From Carya illinoinensis (Eukaryota; Streptophyta; Magnoliopsida; Fagales; Juglandaceae): a stretch of DNA of 64,000 bases. Within the stretch, counting starts at the first letter, position 1, and each line of letters starts with the position of its first letter. The stretch is taken from positions 49,942,653 to 50,006,652 of the forward strand of contig NC_056752.1 of NCBI RefSeq assembly GCF_018687715.1, in the 5' to 3' direction. Below the pieces are notes generated by a model. The model was not told the origin of the DNA. It saw only the letters and a program-made list of their open reading frames with translations, and ran no database searches. This document shows positions 35,294 through 55,113 of the stretch, one piece after another. The position numbers were made by a program, and so were the translations under genes.

Positions 35294-36563
35294 ATGGTTT
35301 TTATCATTGAGTTTTTATGAACACAGAGCCGAATTGATTGCATGCATATACAGAGAGAGAGAGAAGGGGTGGGGGAATTAGCGTTTCGCACAAAGTCAAT
35401 AAATGAAAGTTGAATAGTCAACAAAATCATTGACAAGTTAAAGACATCATTAACTTCTTTTCACACAACCTTCTTCTTGATCAGAACTTAAGAGTTGAGA
35501 CCCAGCAACAAATGATAAATAAAGGTAGTACGTCCTGCCATAATAGTTTCTTTTTCACTTTAGCTGTATCTGAGTTTAAAAACATATCGATGCCATTTTA
35601 CATTTATTTTCAATTACATATCTCACGGGTGCATTAAATGGTCAGACAGTCCAAACCATGCACTCGTACCATGTAGGTTGAACACATTATGCATGTGGGG
35701 GCATCGTCATTGAAGGCATTAAAGCAGAATATCCAATCTGCCTACCATTCTCATAATTGCAATTTGATGTTAATAATAAAAGAGCATTTCCAAACCGATC
35801 ACAGATATTGCAAGATCGGAATTCGAGTACACAAAACATTCTCCGAACTATATCTTATAATCTAACACGAGGAAAATCATAGCTTCAGTAGCCTTACAGT
35901 CTAGAGTCACCTCTGTTATGATTGGAAGTTTGACTAACTGTACAGCAATCAAGCAGTCCTAATACAGCAAAATTTTGTAATATCTTCATATATTCTTTGG
36001 AAGAATCATTTTCTCAATTAACTGAAAAGGAGTAAGAGCATTCTCATATTAAAGAACGCAAAGAATTTCATACTTCAATCATTCAGTATTGAAACAGTCT
36101 CCGACACACTCTCCTCCTTTGCAAATTTGTATCCCCACCAACCCTTAACTCAAAAGTGTCTCTTGCTTCGCTCTACTGTTGTGTGCTGCTTTTTGCTTGA
36201 TCAGTTACTGTTCATGACATTTAATTGCCCATGTCAAGCAAAACTGTATCATTAGAATGCTCAAAGCTCTTCAAACTTTCAGAGCTTAGTCCCCCGACAA
36301 AAGAATCGCTTGCGTTCTTCCTACCTAACCCAGTCTTGTGCTTTCACCCTACCGTCTTGTCATTACTTTGGTGGTACTATATGTGGGTCTGCTGTGGTAG
36401 TTTTAAAATCATCATAGTTGTTCCTTAAAGTTAGGCTCATGTTTTACTTGAGGGTTTTGCTTCAGTATGCACTTCTTTCTCTTCATTTCCCTCTTCTCAG
36501 TTGGATGGTGGAGTTAGAGGTCTCAGATCTCGAGAATTGATCTCCAGTTTCTTTGGAAGTGAA
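35294..36563. other. ALE2 upstream region
   Basis: Probable promoter and leader of the kinase gene. The small ORF at 36225-36428 is not protein-like; if transcribed it would be a leader uORF. No other gene is seen. Confidence 0.45.
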
Positions 36564-43050
<6,487 letters not shown>

Positions 43051-44383
43051 GTCCCCGTGGAACCCCATTCCACTTACCGCAATATCTACCAAATAAGATT
43101 GGAGTTTGATTTCATTGAGAAATGAAAGGTCTAGGCTTGCATAAAAATGTTGTTGCGTGAATCTTGAAGTGATGAGCAGATTTTGGCATAAAGTTCTTGA
43201 CAGTGGCTTTTTCTGAGGCCCAAAATCAGCATTGAAGTTGCGTCCAGCAGTGAAAAATCCAACATTCAAAGCAAATTTGGCTATATTCTTTCACCCCATT
43301 GAATAGTTCGGGTGCAGTGAAGGTTTGGTCTTAAATAAATCATTCGTCTGCTCCTTTTTGATCTAGTTATTGGAGCTGCTTATTGTTGATGACTGGGTTA
43401 CTTGAAGTTAGGAATGATGTGTCATTCTTCTTTGAAACGTAAAACCCTTTTTTAGAAATATTTCAGTAAGGCTTCTTTGGCCCAGTGAATCATAACTTCT
43501 GAGTTTGTAGCATGTAAAGTCCCTCGGATGTCGAGTTTGTAGATAAATCTCTTGGATGTCTACGATTGATATGAAGTAGATCTACTGAGTTGGAAATCGG
43601 ATCCTCTTGATTTCACTTGTATTATAAAATATGAAGTACATCCATTTATTATAAAATATGGGATATTCAGATCTTGTTTTCTAAAATCAATAGTACTTTG
43701 GAAGTTCCAGGCTTGTGCAAATGTTATGTATTTGATCATCTCCAAGAGAATTCACCTTGGTTTCATGAAAGAGTTTGAAACACCTGAAGTTCGTAGACAA
43801 CTGAAGGGAGAATGACTGCTAACGGCTTGCTAGATGGTTGAACAAAAAGTGTACTCCATTCAATGAAAGAATGGGGTATGATGCAACTTAAATACTGCTC
43901 TTGTTCGCAAGTGCTAAATCTTATTGGTTGCTAACGGCAATTAATTTCATCACATTTGGTAACTGAGAGATTTGGACAAAGAACATTCTTTAACTTTGTA
44001 ACTTCTAAACGCCAAAATCCAAAACCTTTGCTCAACTAAGCCAAATATAACTAGTTAGTTTAGCTGATAAGCGATCAGCGAAACTAATTACTAGTTATAT
44101 GAGATGAGGCGTTCATTTCTTTTTCCTTCTTTTTCAAATCAAATTCACACATTGTAGATCTTTTTCCGCTGTTTTCTTGGCAACCAAACGGACAAATATC
44201 AAAAGTCGTCGGCAATACATTTTAAAATTACAAGAAGCTACAGTGGAATAAGGATTTGCAGTGGCAAGCCATTTTCTACATACTACTGCTTGCTAATAAT
44301 TAAAATACTTGATTACATAATTTCCACTATTACTGAACAACACTTCCCTTCTTATATCTTCCTGCCTGACCTTCCTAGCTTCC
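43051..44383. other. Convergent spacer between ALE2 and HOTHEAD genes
   Basis: The 3' ends of two genes face each other here and the stretch should include both 3' UTRs. No repeat or ORF of note. Confidence 0.5.
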
Positions 44384-47300
44384 TCATATGCCAGCGTTTC
44401 TTCCCAATCTATCCCTCAAAATCTTCACTCCCATGTACCTGAATATCAAAGAAAAGAAAAAAAGAAAAACAAAAGCATGTTAAGAAAATAGAGGAAAAAA
44501 AAACATTGAAATAAACATTACTATACTCTCCATCTTCCTTGTAATCTTACCTGCCCATCATCATGACTGTGGCTTGAGGGTTCGTGCCTGGCGATTCATT
44601 GAACGTTGAGCCATCAACAATACGGAGCCTCTGAACACCAAGAACGTTGTGCTCGGGGCTAACCACCTTCCCCACATGGCACCCGCCATGGTAATGCCAA
44701 ATTGTGATAACAGTGTCTTTGCAGAACTGCTCCAGGGACGTTGTATCATTCGGATGCCTAGGGATGAAGTTAACATTAGCACTGACACTCACGTTAAGTA
44801 TCTTCTCTACAGATTCCTTGCCCAATTGTGTGTAGTTTGTGACATGTTCAGACTGGACAATCGTCATGGCCATGCGAATGCCCTCAACGCAGCGTTCAAG
44901 ATCATATGGATGCTTGAAGTAGTTGAAGGTGACAGAGGGGTTATCATCCACATTGGTGTTGATCAGTCTGAGCTCACCTATTGAAAAGGGGGTGGCAATT
45001 TTTTCTAGAATGAAGCCTCCCTTGAACGCTTCATGGGGTAAGTCTCGCTTGCCTTTAATGTAAGCTTGAATGGCCTCGGGTGTTCTTTGCTTTGGAGGAA
45101 TCGTGGAGAGCTGCCCAATCTGCTCGATCATAGTAAAATTGCAGATGTTCAGGAAGAGTGTTAGTTCAAGTTTCTAATACTTGAAAGTAGAGCGGCATTG
45201 TTATTGTTTTTCATATATATATATATATATATTAATTAGCGTACCTCGGCAGACACTATACCGTGGTGGCAGTGAATGCTGTCGCTGGACTGTCCAAATC
45301 CACTGCTAGCTTCAATATACACACCCTTCTTTGTAATCCCTACAGTTTGTATAAGTGACTGCTGAACTGGACTTTTTGTGGGAACGAAAATTGCGTTCAT
45401 GGGGTTATCCGCCATGCCCTTCCCGACAAACTCGTTATCAAGCACTACAGAAATGTTCAACTTTTGGAGCTCAGCTTTTGGTCCGATACCACTCAGCATT
45501 AGCATTTGAGGGGTCCCAATTGCTCCAGAAGACAATATGATTTCACTCCTCGGCCTATTGACAAGAAGTGCTTGATGTTGCTCACCCTTTTCGTCCTTGA
45601 AAATGACCCCCACAGCCTTGGGTTGCTTGCCTATATCGGACATCATGACCTCCTCAGAAATTAGTATTGTCTGATCTATTAAACAGTAACGTAAACACAT
45701 TCATATTAATAATGTTAACATATATACCTGATGTGTCAAAAACAATCTTTTGGACAGTGGCATGAACCAAGACACTGAGCTTCTGAGGGTTCCCGGAAGC
45801 AAGTAGTTCAGCAGCAGTGTGGCGACGGCCAAACCTATCGAAAATGGTCCCACCAATCTTGGTTCCATAGACGTGATCATATGTGAATCCATTAAAGGGA
45901 GACACCCCAACATCCAAAAGACTGTCCCTTACAGCTCTCTGCCATGGGGCAAGCTTAGGACGATGGACAATTTGCTTCTCAACCCAAGGGTAGGACTCGT
46001 TCACTAGCTTGGCATCCCAACCCACCTTGTTTATAAAACTGCATGCCACAGACAATTGCTCAGCACAGTTTTCACCAAATTTTTTATGAATTTCATTTAA
46101 TATTTTTGTTAAAATCCTATCTACAAGTTTTCAAAAGTTTTTCCTTTTTTTTTTTTTTTTCCTTCTTAATAAATAATTTTCAACAGCTTTCAATTTTCAA
46201 TCCAAACTCCAAAGTCATAAACAGTAGGAAAAGTAGGTAAGAACCAAGCATGCAGCATGTACCACTGCTCTACCAGGCCCATGGATCCAAGAAAGTGAAG
46301 AGCTTCAAACCGGACTAGGGTTTTTCACCAACTTCAAGCTACTATACCTCTTTATTTTCACCAAAACAAGAAATTAAAGTAATATTCTACCTCTTGAATT
46401 ATATTATCTTCAATTTTATTAATTGATATGATGCAATTTTTTTTTATTTACATAAATGGTTAATATAAAAACTTATTAAACTGCGTGACATCAACAAATA
46501 TAATTAGAAATAATAAAAATAAATAAATAAAAAACCAGTAGTTTAATATTGGGCATGAGATAGACATGAAATAGGGGTAGGTGGGATGGTAAAAATAGAG
46601 GTGAGCTGTGATGAACAATGGACCACATATCCAATGGATCAATTTATGACAGCCTTCAATGTTGGATCGGTTTCCTTTCAGATCTAACCGTACGGTATAC
46701 TCAAACCGAATCGAAAGGGCGGGTGTATGACCAGCATTTAATACATCAAGTTTTGGTAAGATGGAAACATAAATGTTCTGTTACATGGTACAATATTATA
46801 TATTGACACTGTCATCAGTCACGTGCATGCCCAACCCCACTATTTATATCTATATATATATATATATCAATTCTTTTCATTTTTCTTTTAATTTTTGATG
46901 TAGCCATATATATATATATATATATAGATGACACAAATTAATTTGATTTCCACGTGACAATATAATGGATGTTACACATTAGTTGACCAATATATATATA
47001 TAACAACTCATGAGTAGTATGTATGTGTATATATATATATATATTACTGTTTAGCCTCTAATTAAAGAGGTATTGATGAGATCAGTTGGGACAGCATCTA
47101 ATTAATTATAGTACGTACGTCTATGACTAAAATTAAGGGGAGGCTCAGACAACGACGACTGCATGCATCAATGTCTTCAACAATGTCCACCTCTTCTGGG
47201 CCATATCACATTTATATATATAAGCCAATATATATATATATTCGTTCGTTAACATCAGAATTTAATACATTAATATATATATTCAAAAGTCTTGTGCTAC

Positions 47301-48847
47301 TTTATCTTGCACCAATTATACTTTCCTTATATATATATATATATATATATAATAATCAGTCATGTGAAAAATAGTATTTCTCTTTCCATTATCTTCTTGC
47401 ACTTTGCTTGCGTTGAACCAAACTTTCATATTCTAGTTGTGGAAGAATTTAGATGCAGTGGGATTGGAATAAATTGGGTTGGTTTTGTCTTTTTCTTCAA
47501 GTTTAACCACTATTACTCTTCCTTTTGTATTTCAGAAAAGCAATTCGGGACCCAAAAAGTGTACCGAATCTTTTATTTTTTTTTTAAATATATAAATATA
47601 TATATATATAAGTAAGAATATAAAAAAAAAAATGAATTGAAAAAAAATAAAAATAAATAAAAAGACTTCATTCGGTGAGTCTTCGGGCTATATCCTTCGG
47701 TAAATATAGCACCACTCTTTGTATTTAATTAAAGTAGAGAGAGAGAGAGATGCATACATTTTGCAATAATGTTAGAAGCAATTAAGATGCATGGTTTCCC
47801 TGGTCATGATGAATTGGTAGAAAGTTAGAAACAAGAATTTTTAGGATAGAGATGCTTTAGCATTATTTGCCATCTGTGTTTTTGAAGTTTAGGGGAAAAT
47901 TAGAGCCTGCAACGTCCCAGTTTTGTAGTACTCCCGCGTATAGATGAGAAAATTCATGAAATATATCATGTAAGTACCGTCTTAATTTCAACTAAATAAC
48001 CAAATAAAAAAGCAGACAAGAAAACAAAAGCAGGCTGCAGCAAACATCCTAAATAATCTTAAGAACATGCTAGTAGCTGTGTGTGTAAAGCATATATACC
48101 TTGAGCTTGCTCGGGTGTAAAAGCCAGCATTGATGCTTGTGCCACCTCCCAAAACTCTAGCCCTAGCATTAATGACCCCATCTGTGGAAACAAAGGCTTG
48201 GGAAGCAGAAGTTGGAGAGGTGTCTGCTAGGGCAATGTGGAAGTTTCCCAGAAATGAGACGTTTGCATTGGAGAAAGGAGCACCCCCTCTTTCAAGCAAT
48301 AGAACACTGAAGTTTTGAGAAAGTGTGGCAGCCAAAGGACACCCGGCTGTGCCACCTCCCACTATTATGTAATCATAAGCATTGTTGCCACCACTCGATG
48401 ATGTTGAGGAGGAGGATGATGACGATGAGAACGAGCTCGCTCGCTTCATAAACGGGTATGGAAATTCCGAGAAATTCTGCTTACCTGCATTGATTGCAAT
48501 TTGATCATTTCCATGACATTTCGTATAAAACAAATTGCAAAGTAAAAACTCAAGGGATTAGAAATCTGAGCCAAATGAAGGCAGAGAAAATGAAAGGCAG
48601 CCATGAAAGAAGGATTAATGATCTTGAAGTAGAAAGTTTACGTACACTAGGAATAAAAAAACTACATAGAATCAACACAAACACACACAAAGAGAAATGG
48701 AAAAAGCATGAACATAAGAACCATGTACGCGTAGCTAGATATGCTGGAAGAAATGGGAGGGAGCAGAGAACCTTGAGAACAAGAGAGTATGCAGGAGAGC
48801 CACAGAACCAAACAGAAAAAGAGCTTCACTGCCCCAACTAAGGCCAT
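44384..48847 (-). CDS. HTH: HOTHEAD-type GMC oxidoreductase (FAD)
   Basis: A secreted or ER-lumen FAD enzyme; in Arabidopsis HOTHEAD (ADHESION OF CALYX EDGES) is thought to oxidise omega-hydroxy fatty acids for cutin and to prevent organ fusion. I assemble six exons: 48847-48772, 48484-48100, 46038-45728, 45630-45245, 45119-44551 and 44438-44384, all GT-AG, giving 593 residues, against about 594 that I recall for Arabidopsis HTH. Features: signal peptide (MALVGAVKLFFCLVLWLSC), a serine tract, the FAD-binding IIVGGGTAGCPLAATL (near residue 68), GMC signature 1 (ARVLGGGTSINAGFY), signature 2 (SSGAIGTPQMLMLSG) and the C-terminal active-site region IWHYHGGCHVGKV. The end NPQATVMMMGRYMGVKIL is as in HTH. 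Intron 2 is about 2.1 kb and full of TA microsatellites. Confidence 0.92.
46839..47612. repeat. Cluster of (TA)n microsatellites in HOTHEAD intron 2
   Basis: At least six separate TA runs lie within about 775 bp (around 46851-46866, 46907-46926, 46991-47001, 47030-47044, 47328-47351 and 47588-47611). Another follows in intron 4 at 45218-45232. They generate the tyrosine/isoleucine-rich spurious ORFs of this stretch. Confidence 0.85.
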
Positions 48848-49957
48848 TGTGAATCCGCAGACAAAAGGCCTCAGAACTCTTACAGAAAAAAGAGCTTCTC
48901 TATGACCTCTATGTGGCTGCCTCTGGTTGGTCTTGTTTGACGTGTCTTCACACACACACACACACACATACATATATATATAATATATACACGTAAAAAA
49001 AGAAAGATAAAAAAGCAGAATTCAGGCCGTCTCAACTGCATTTAAGTTGCCTGAAACTACAACTGGGAATAATTATTAATAGGTGAAATGAATGCCACGG
49101 TTGGAGTTAGGCATGAATGGCCGTTGGATGAACTCCTCTGTGATCCGATCAATTTCGTCCATGACAGCTCATTTTTCCAACCTACACACACTAAAGAAAG
49201 GTGTGTGTATTAATTTAGGTCGATATATGTGTGTATATATACTGCTGCACTAGTTTGGGTAGTTAGAAAAGAACAGCTCCGGCCTGTAACTTTAATTTTA
49301 ACGATGCCCTGATGATCAGTACTCCTACCGGCCACTATATATATATATATATATATATATAACCAATCAAGAATTTCTCATATTTATATGTGTAAGCACG
49401 GAAATATCTACTAATTCATTTGAATAAATTAGTTAGATATCAATCTTGTAATTATTTAATCAATCAAATATATAAAATAAATATATAATCAAAATTACAT
49501 GACATAACGATTGATAACGAAGAAAAATCATTTAAATAACTCTTTAAAGGTAAAACATTACATGACAGTCAAATCTAGAAAAGTCGATTTTATTATTTGA
49601 AAATCACGTTACAAGTAAATTCTTAATTAGAATACATTTGCCGATTGACTCTCTTACTTGACCGGACAAACGATTGACCCGTTTGCCTCTACCTCGGTAG
49701 CAACTAAAACCTATGACGATCTTCAAATATTGACTTTTCTCCTAAAATTCTAGCGGCTGAAACTCAGTCATTCAATTCTCTAACATGGAGCATGACCACA
49801 CTCAAAGAGAAATGAAAACAAGAAGAAAACTCTCAAGTAAATTATCTCTCACAAGCTCACGGAATATACTCTCAAGTAAATTTTCTTTCACAAGCTCACG
49901 GAATATACTCTCAATAATTCGTGGCAAAAACTCTAAGTTATCCAACCGAATCCCTTT
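48848..49957. other. HOTHEAD upstream region
   Basis: Probable promoter and leader of the minus-strand HOTHEAD gene. It has a (CA)n then (TA)n microsatellite at 48951-48990, about 105 bp upstream of the start codon, and a (TA)n run at 49337-49362. Around 49835-49915 a short segment (CTCTCAAGTAAATT.TCT.TCACAAGCTCACGGAATATA) is present twice in tandem. Confidence 0.5.
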
Positions 49958-51232
49958 TGTTGCCCAGATAACTAACACAAGAGAGTGGGTGAATTGAGTT
50001 GTATTAAAAAAATAACAATTATAAATCAAATATATAATATAAAATATAAACAAAATATGAAATAACAATAAATATAAAGAGTAAGGGTAAGAGAGAAGCA
50101 AACTCAGTATGTTAACGAGGTTCGGCCCCACTGCCTACGTCCTCGCCTCAAGCTACCTCTTGAGAATTCCCAAATTCACTATTCAACCTCCTTCAGGTGG
50201 AGATAGAAACCTATTACACCTTTGAACAACACTGCTACAAAGGATCAGTGTAGAACACCCTCTACACTTGCAATCACCTTACACGTGGTAATTCAACTAT
50301 TCCTCGTGTAGAATACTTTCTACACACACAAGGGTTATACACACCATTTTCTGATACAAGAGCTGATAGTGGGTAGGTTATCAGAAAACACTCATCAACG
50401 AGTGAAATAAGAACAATACAGCGCAAACTATATCTCTCAAAATGAACAAGGATTAAGGCTCAATGCTTAGAGAAGAGATAATGAAAGTTTTGAATGAATA
50501 TTGTATGCTCTTGGTGTTGTGAATGTGAAGCTCTCAAATGATCTATTTATAGGCATATGAGACTTCATATTCAAATTTAAAAAGATTCACATGTCAAAAA
50601 CAACATCATTCACTTTTTCAAAAAAATCAAATATAATCTTTTACTTTTGGCATATGACAAAAGGAGCACACTTTCCTTTTCAAAAAATTCAAACCTAATC
50701 TTTTACTTTTTGTATATGACAAAAGGAGCACACTTTACTTTTCAAATTTTTCAAACAAAATCATCTACATTTTGTATAGGTCTAAAAAAGCATCAATCAC
50801 TTTTGAAAATATTTAAATAAAACATGCACATGTGAAAGATAACAATCAATCATCTTTAATATTTTCAAAGTTCAACCCTTTAATCAAGGCATGCATATGT
50901 AAAAGATGACAATCAATCATCTTTCAAAATTTTCAAATTTAATTTTCAAAAATATTCATGCACATGTGGAAAATGTATTTTAATGCTTTATGATAAAATA
51001 TTAATTTTGAGCATTAATCCTAATTTCGAATTTTAAAAGATTTACAACATTACTCTATGACTTTAATGTGAATTTATTTCCTTCTTGCTCATGTTTGGTT
51101 CTTTGATGTGCTTGACTCCATTGTGTGGACAACTTGAGCTTGAAACTCCTTTATTCTTTGAATTCATTTGTTATCATCAAAATCCATGTGTAGATTTATA
51201 ATCACATGAAACTTGAAACCTTGGGTTCAACA
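49958..51232 (-). mobile_element. Solo LTR of an LTR retrotransposon
   Basis: A 1,275-bp stretch starts TGTTGCCCAG and ends GGTTCAACA. It is flanked by the perfect 5-bp duplication CCTTT (49953-49957 and 51233-51237). No gag or pol is present, and I saw no second LTR in the window, so it is best explained as a solo LTR left by LTR-LTR recombination. The segment near 50116-50165 (AACGAGGTTCGGCCCCACTG, then CCTACGTCCTCGCCTCAAGC) is of a kind common in plant LTRs. The strand is inferred from the terminal TGTTGAACCCAAGG on the minus strand and is uncertain. Confidence 0.82.
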
Positions 51233-51237
51233 CCTTT

Positions 51238-53182
51238 AAATATTAAATCTGGAAGAAGTTCCAATTGCAGTAGGGCTCTGCTGATGGAGCAAATCTTTCC
51301 TGAAGAAGTCTCCTAACGAAATGCTGAAGCTTAGCGATAACTCCTCTCTGCAGTAACTGATTCCAGTTCAACTTCTGTTCTGGATAAGTGCAGATTCCTA
51401 AAGACTTGATTTTTAAATAAATGACTTATCTAAAAAAAAATCTGTAACTTCTAGATAAACTTAATATTATTACAGATAAAGTCAATAAATAATTTACATT
51501 CATCTAAAATTACAAACTTAATGATAAGATAAATTCTATCATTTTAGTCACCTAGTCCTGGCCAAATTCTTGTATTTACAATATCCAAAAATTAAGCTTA
51601 ACAGCTCATCAATATATATGGTGCAGCGGATCTTAGTTCAAATAACCACTGTTTTTCTCCATTAATACAAATGAGGGTGCCGTTTTCTTCAAAAAAAAAA
51701 AATATATTAGATATATACAAATTATATTGAATTTCTCTTCTTTGACAGGCTTCACCTTCTTTTCAAAGAGCTAATTATTGTCTTGAACTCAGTCTAGCTA
51801 GCTCGTACAAATTATTTCTCGTGAAGATGACATGCGGGCCAGCCATCACTTAATTTCCCTCTCTCTCTCTCTCTCTCTCTCTCATTGAGCTACGATTTAT
51901 CAATTTCAAACCAGCCTCTAGATATAGAAGTTTGGTACCAAGTCGATTTCGGTGGCATTTCCCAAAGCATGTATTGTGTCATTGCAGCAGCCAAGCATTA
52001 ATATTGGGTGTGCATTATGCATACATATAGTAGTGGTGGATGAAGTAGTGTTTGTTCATGCAGGCATGGATCATGCCATACAGACAAAGAGATAGGTGGG
52101 GATCAGGTGACATTGATGCATTATTCATATGTACATCATACAGGAGTAAAACCTTGGGAGGAGTAAAGTGTAAACAACCGGTCCATCACGTAACTTTATC
52201 ATCATCAATATTCAGGGAGGTGGTAGCTAGCCAGCTTGCTTGCTTGCTCGCTCGAGTAATTACGAACCAGGTCGTCGAGATCATCGATGATATCTCTCTC
52301 TTGTAAAACGAAAACACTCCCAATATTCCTTAAATAAATGACAAACTAATTAGTTTGTCGATCGATTAGCAGTACGCATCGAACACAGAAACACCACCTC
52401 ATTAAACTAGGAAATTAAACGTACGGCGCTAAATTATATGGTCTACACGATATAGATTCAGCGTATAATGCATGTACATAACCATGCATTATATGTTTCT
52501 CTTAATTAAATCTTCATTATTTGATATATACGTGTATCTAAGATATATAGGGCTGACTCTGTTCCTCCATCGTATTCTTAATTGCCAACCAAAAAAACAA
52601 AAACAAAAACAAAATTATTGTGACTTTTTTCAAACCAATTAGGACAACAAATTGAGTAGACTTGAGGCTATCCACACCCTAAATAACATACTTTTACTGA
52701 TCCCAACGGTGTAATTCAAAATCGGGAACTTATATAAGAGCCAGCGAAAAAAATTGGAACACAGAAAATACATACACAAATTCTTGAGTACAGAGGACAG
52801 CTTTTCTTATCTTTTCTTTTTCTGTCCAACACAGAGGGGGACAGTGCTAAGCTTAATTGACATGCATTAAGCTAAAAGTACTGTTGGGTTTTGGTATATA
52901 TGCTTAAACCAAAGGCGGCCTGGACACAAGTGTACATACCATATATGCATCGGTTTGATATTCATGCATCTCATCTCGAGCTTCAATTAATTTTTGCAAG
53001 TCAACCTGAAGTCGACAAAACAAAGACAGCTCGCGCCTCATGAGGTTATCCTAGAAGTGTGCCAATTATCCACAAATCATATTCCCGTGTCCCCCCTGCA
53101 AAATTTACGTGCTATATATATATGGACGTATTGTTATGTACGTATTAGGTGCCATGTACAAGAGGATCGAGCATAATAAATA
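51238..53182. other. Gene-free spacer
   Basis: It contains a (CT)n run at 51859-51883. Around 52730 a TATATAA-like box (ACTTATATAAGAGCCA) is followed by no convincing ORF or hairpin. No gene is supported. Confidence 0.4.
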
Positions 53183-53587
53183 ATGGATAATGATATCCTT
53201 ATATCTCTTTTACTATTGCTTTATTATTTAGTTTTTTTTCCTGTTCATTGAATTTAGATTAAAAATCTTATAACATGACATTTTTGCATTATTTAGAAGA
53301 AAATAAATTCAATCAACTAACGTAATCTTGTGATTTAATTAAAAATAAATTTAATTTTATAAAATTGACATTCTTTTACTCTTTGATTCAATTTTTATAA
53401 GATTAAATTTATTTTAAATTAATATACATGATTACGTTAATTGATTGAATTTATTTATTTTTAGATTATACAACAAACTCATATTTTGAGATTTTTAATC
53501 TAGACTCAAATGGTAAAAGGAAAAAAAAAAAAAATTGTATAATAAAGCAGTAGTGAATATATAAGACGTAAAGATATCAATACCCAT
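53183..53587. mobile_element. Long foldback MITE (arms about 190 bp)
   Basis: The left half (ATGGATAATGATATCC..., ACTATTGCTTTATTAT, TTTAGATTAAAAATCT, AAATTCAATCAACTAACGTA) matches the reverse complement of the right half along nearly its full length (ATGGGTATTGATATC..., ACTACTGCTTTATTAT, CTAGATTAAAAATCT, AAATTCAATCAATTAACGTA). The transcript could form one long imperfect hairpin. The flanking AAATA at 53178-53182 and 53588-53592 is a possible 5-bp duplication, but the flanks are low-complexity. Confidence 0.75.
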
Positions 53588-55113
53588 AAATAAATTCCTG
53601 TGTGCTTTTGCTGTATGCATGGTTAGAATTCAATAATAACATTTGGACATGGTAAAAATTACTGTGTACGTATAATTCTCGTCTAACCCCATGCTGCATA
53701 ATTCTCGTCTAGCCCCATGCTGCAGCTTGCTTTTTTTTTTTTTTTTTTTTTAAATTTAGTTATAAGCGATTTTACGCACTAATACATACACACATCCAAT
53801 CATTCATCTAATATGATTAATCAGAAAGTAAACTTTATTAAAACCAATGTCAATTTAAATTTTAAATATAAAAAAATTAGCTTTGATATACAAATTAATA
53901 TGCAGATTCGCTTATAAGTAATAAAACTCTTTTTTTTTTTGTTCTCTTTTTTTTTGCTTCACGAGAAGAAGACATTCTGACAGATACCTTATGCAGCAAA
54001 AAGTATTATATATCTGGGTTTTACTGCCCATAACATTCAAGAGATATTACCACGTAAATACATAACATCTTGTATTATACCACGTAACTATCACATACAC
54101 TAGTTTTTAATAACATAACATCTTGTAATAAGATGAAGATACCAAGTACCTATATTTCAAAACTACCTGATAATTATTCTAAATGCGCGTGAACAAAATA
54201 TCTTTTCATGTACCAAACTACTCTTTTTTCAAATCCCTTTCCTAAATAATGAATTGTTCGCTCCTACGCTACGTTAATTAGATATAACACTCGTATCACT
54301 ATGAAAAAGAGAAATAATATTTACAGTAATATTATATAAAAATAAATAAATAATATTTACAATTATAACATGTGCAAACACCGTGCACTATTTTCAAAAA
54401 AATAAGAAAATATAAAATTTATGTAAAAAAATTAATTTTTTAATAATAAATCTTAAATTTTTTAGAAAGAATGATTATTGCATTAATAATCATTATGACT
54501 GTATCTAATATTATTCTGAGAAGAAATATAGATAGGTATAAATTGCTGCAACCTACTACTCCAGGGGGGAAAATTAATTTGCTGATGCCTTGCGAGAACC
54601 ACCTAAATTTAATTCAAAAGTTGGCAACTCGGCTGCAATAAAGTGAAAACAACTGTAAAGTTTCTCAGAAATCGAAGTTTCTATCATCCTTTGTCCACTG
54701 GTTTCTAACGGAAGAATAATATAATAAGGCGCGCACATTAACAAGTCTTACTATATTACAACCACACAATATCACAGCTCACAAAACAAAATTGAATGCA
54801 AACACGAACCACCGCCATCTGCTTGCATGGGGCAAGGAAGAGACCTGTTGTTGCTTACCCAGCAAATTTCTTAAAAAAAAAAAAAATGAAGCACCTAACT
54901 TGAAAGGTAAAATCTATAATGGGGCGACAACCTGCAGTCCCCATACACGTGGCACTTTGACAAAAATCAATGCCTTCAATACCTGTCCCTCTTGCATGCT
55001 CACAAGATTTAAACTTCGTGGACCATACAGATGCAAACCCACCAATGAGCGAGTAGAACAATAGTGTTTTCAAATGGAAGCGAGTTTCTCTTTAATCAGA
55101 TGGGTTAGTTCCT
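53588..55113. other. Spacer with a MITE half and the RHD3-like 3' flank
   Basis: About 54318-54465 matches the right half of the foldback MITE at 593-797 (AATAATATTTACAATTATAA and the AAAAAATTAATTTTTTAATA end). A T run lies at 53731-53752. The final few hundred bases are probably the 3' UTR of the RHD3-like gene. Confidence 0.45.

Noticed and set aside
36225..36428. 67-codon ORF in the ALE2 leader region
   Set aside because: No domain and poor coding character; at best an upstream ORF if the transcript starts that far out.
47123..47615. Plus-strand ORFs rich in isoleucine and tyrosine
   Set aside because: Produced by TA microsatellites in HOTHEAD intron 2.
52720..53180. TATA-like box followed by a possible small gene or miRNA
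   Set aside because: No conserved miRNA sequence I know, no stable hairpin visible by eye, and the 60-codon ORF has no coding character.
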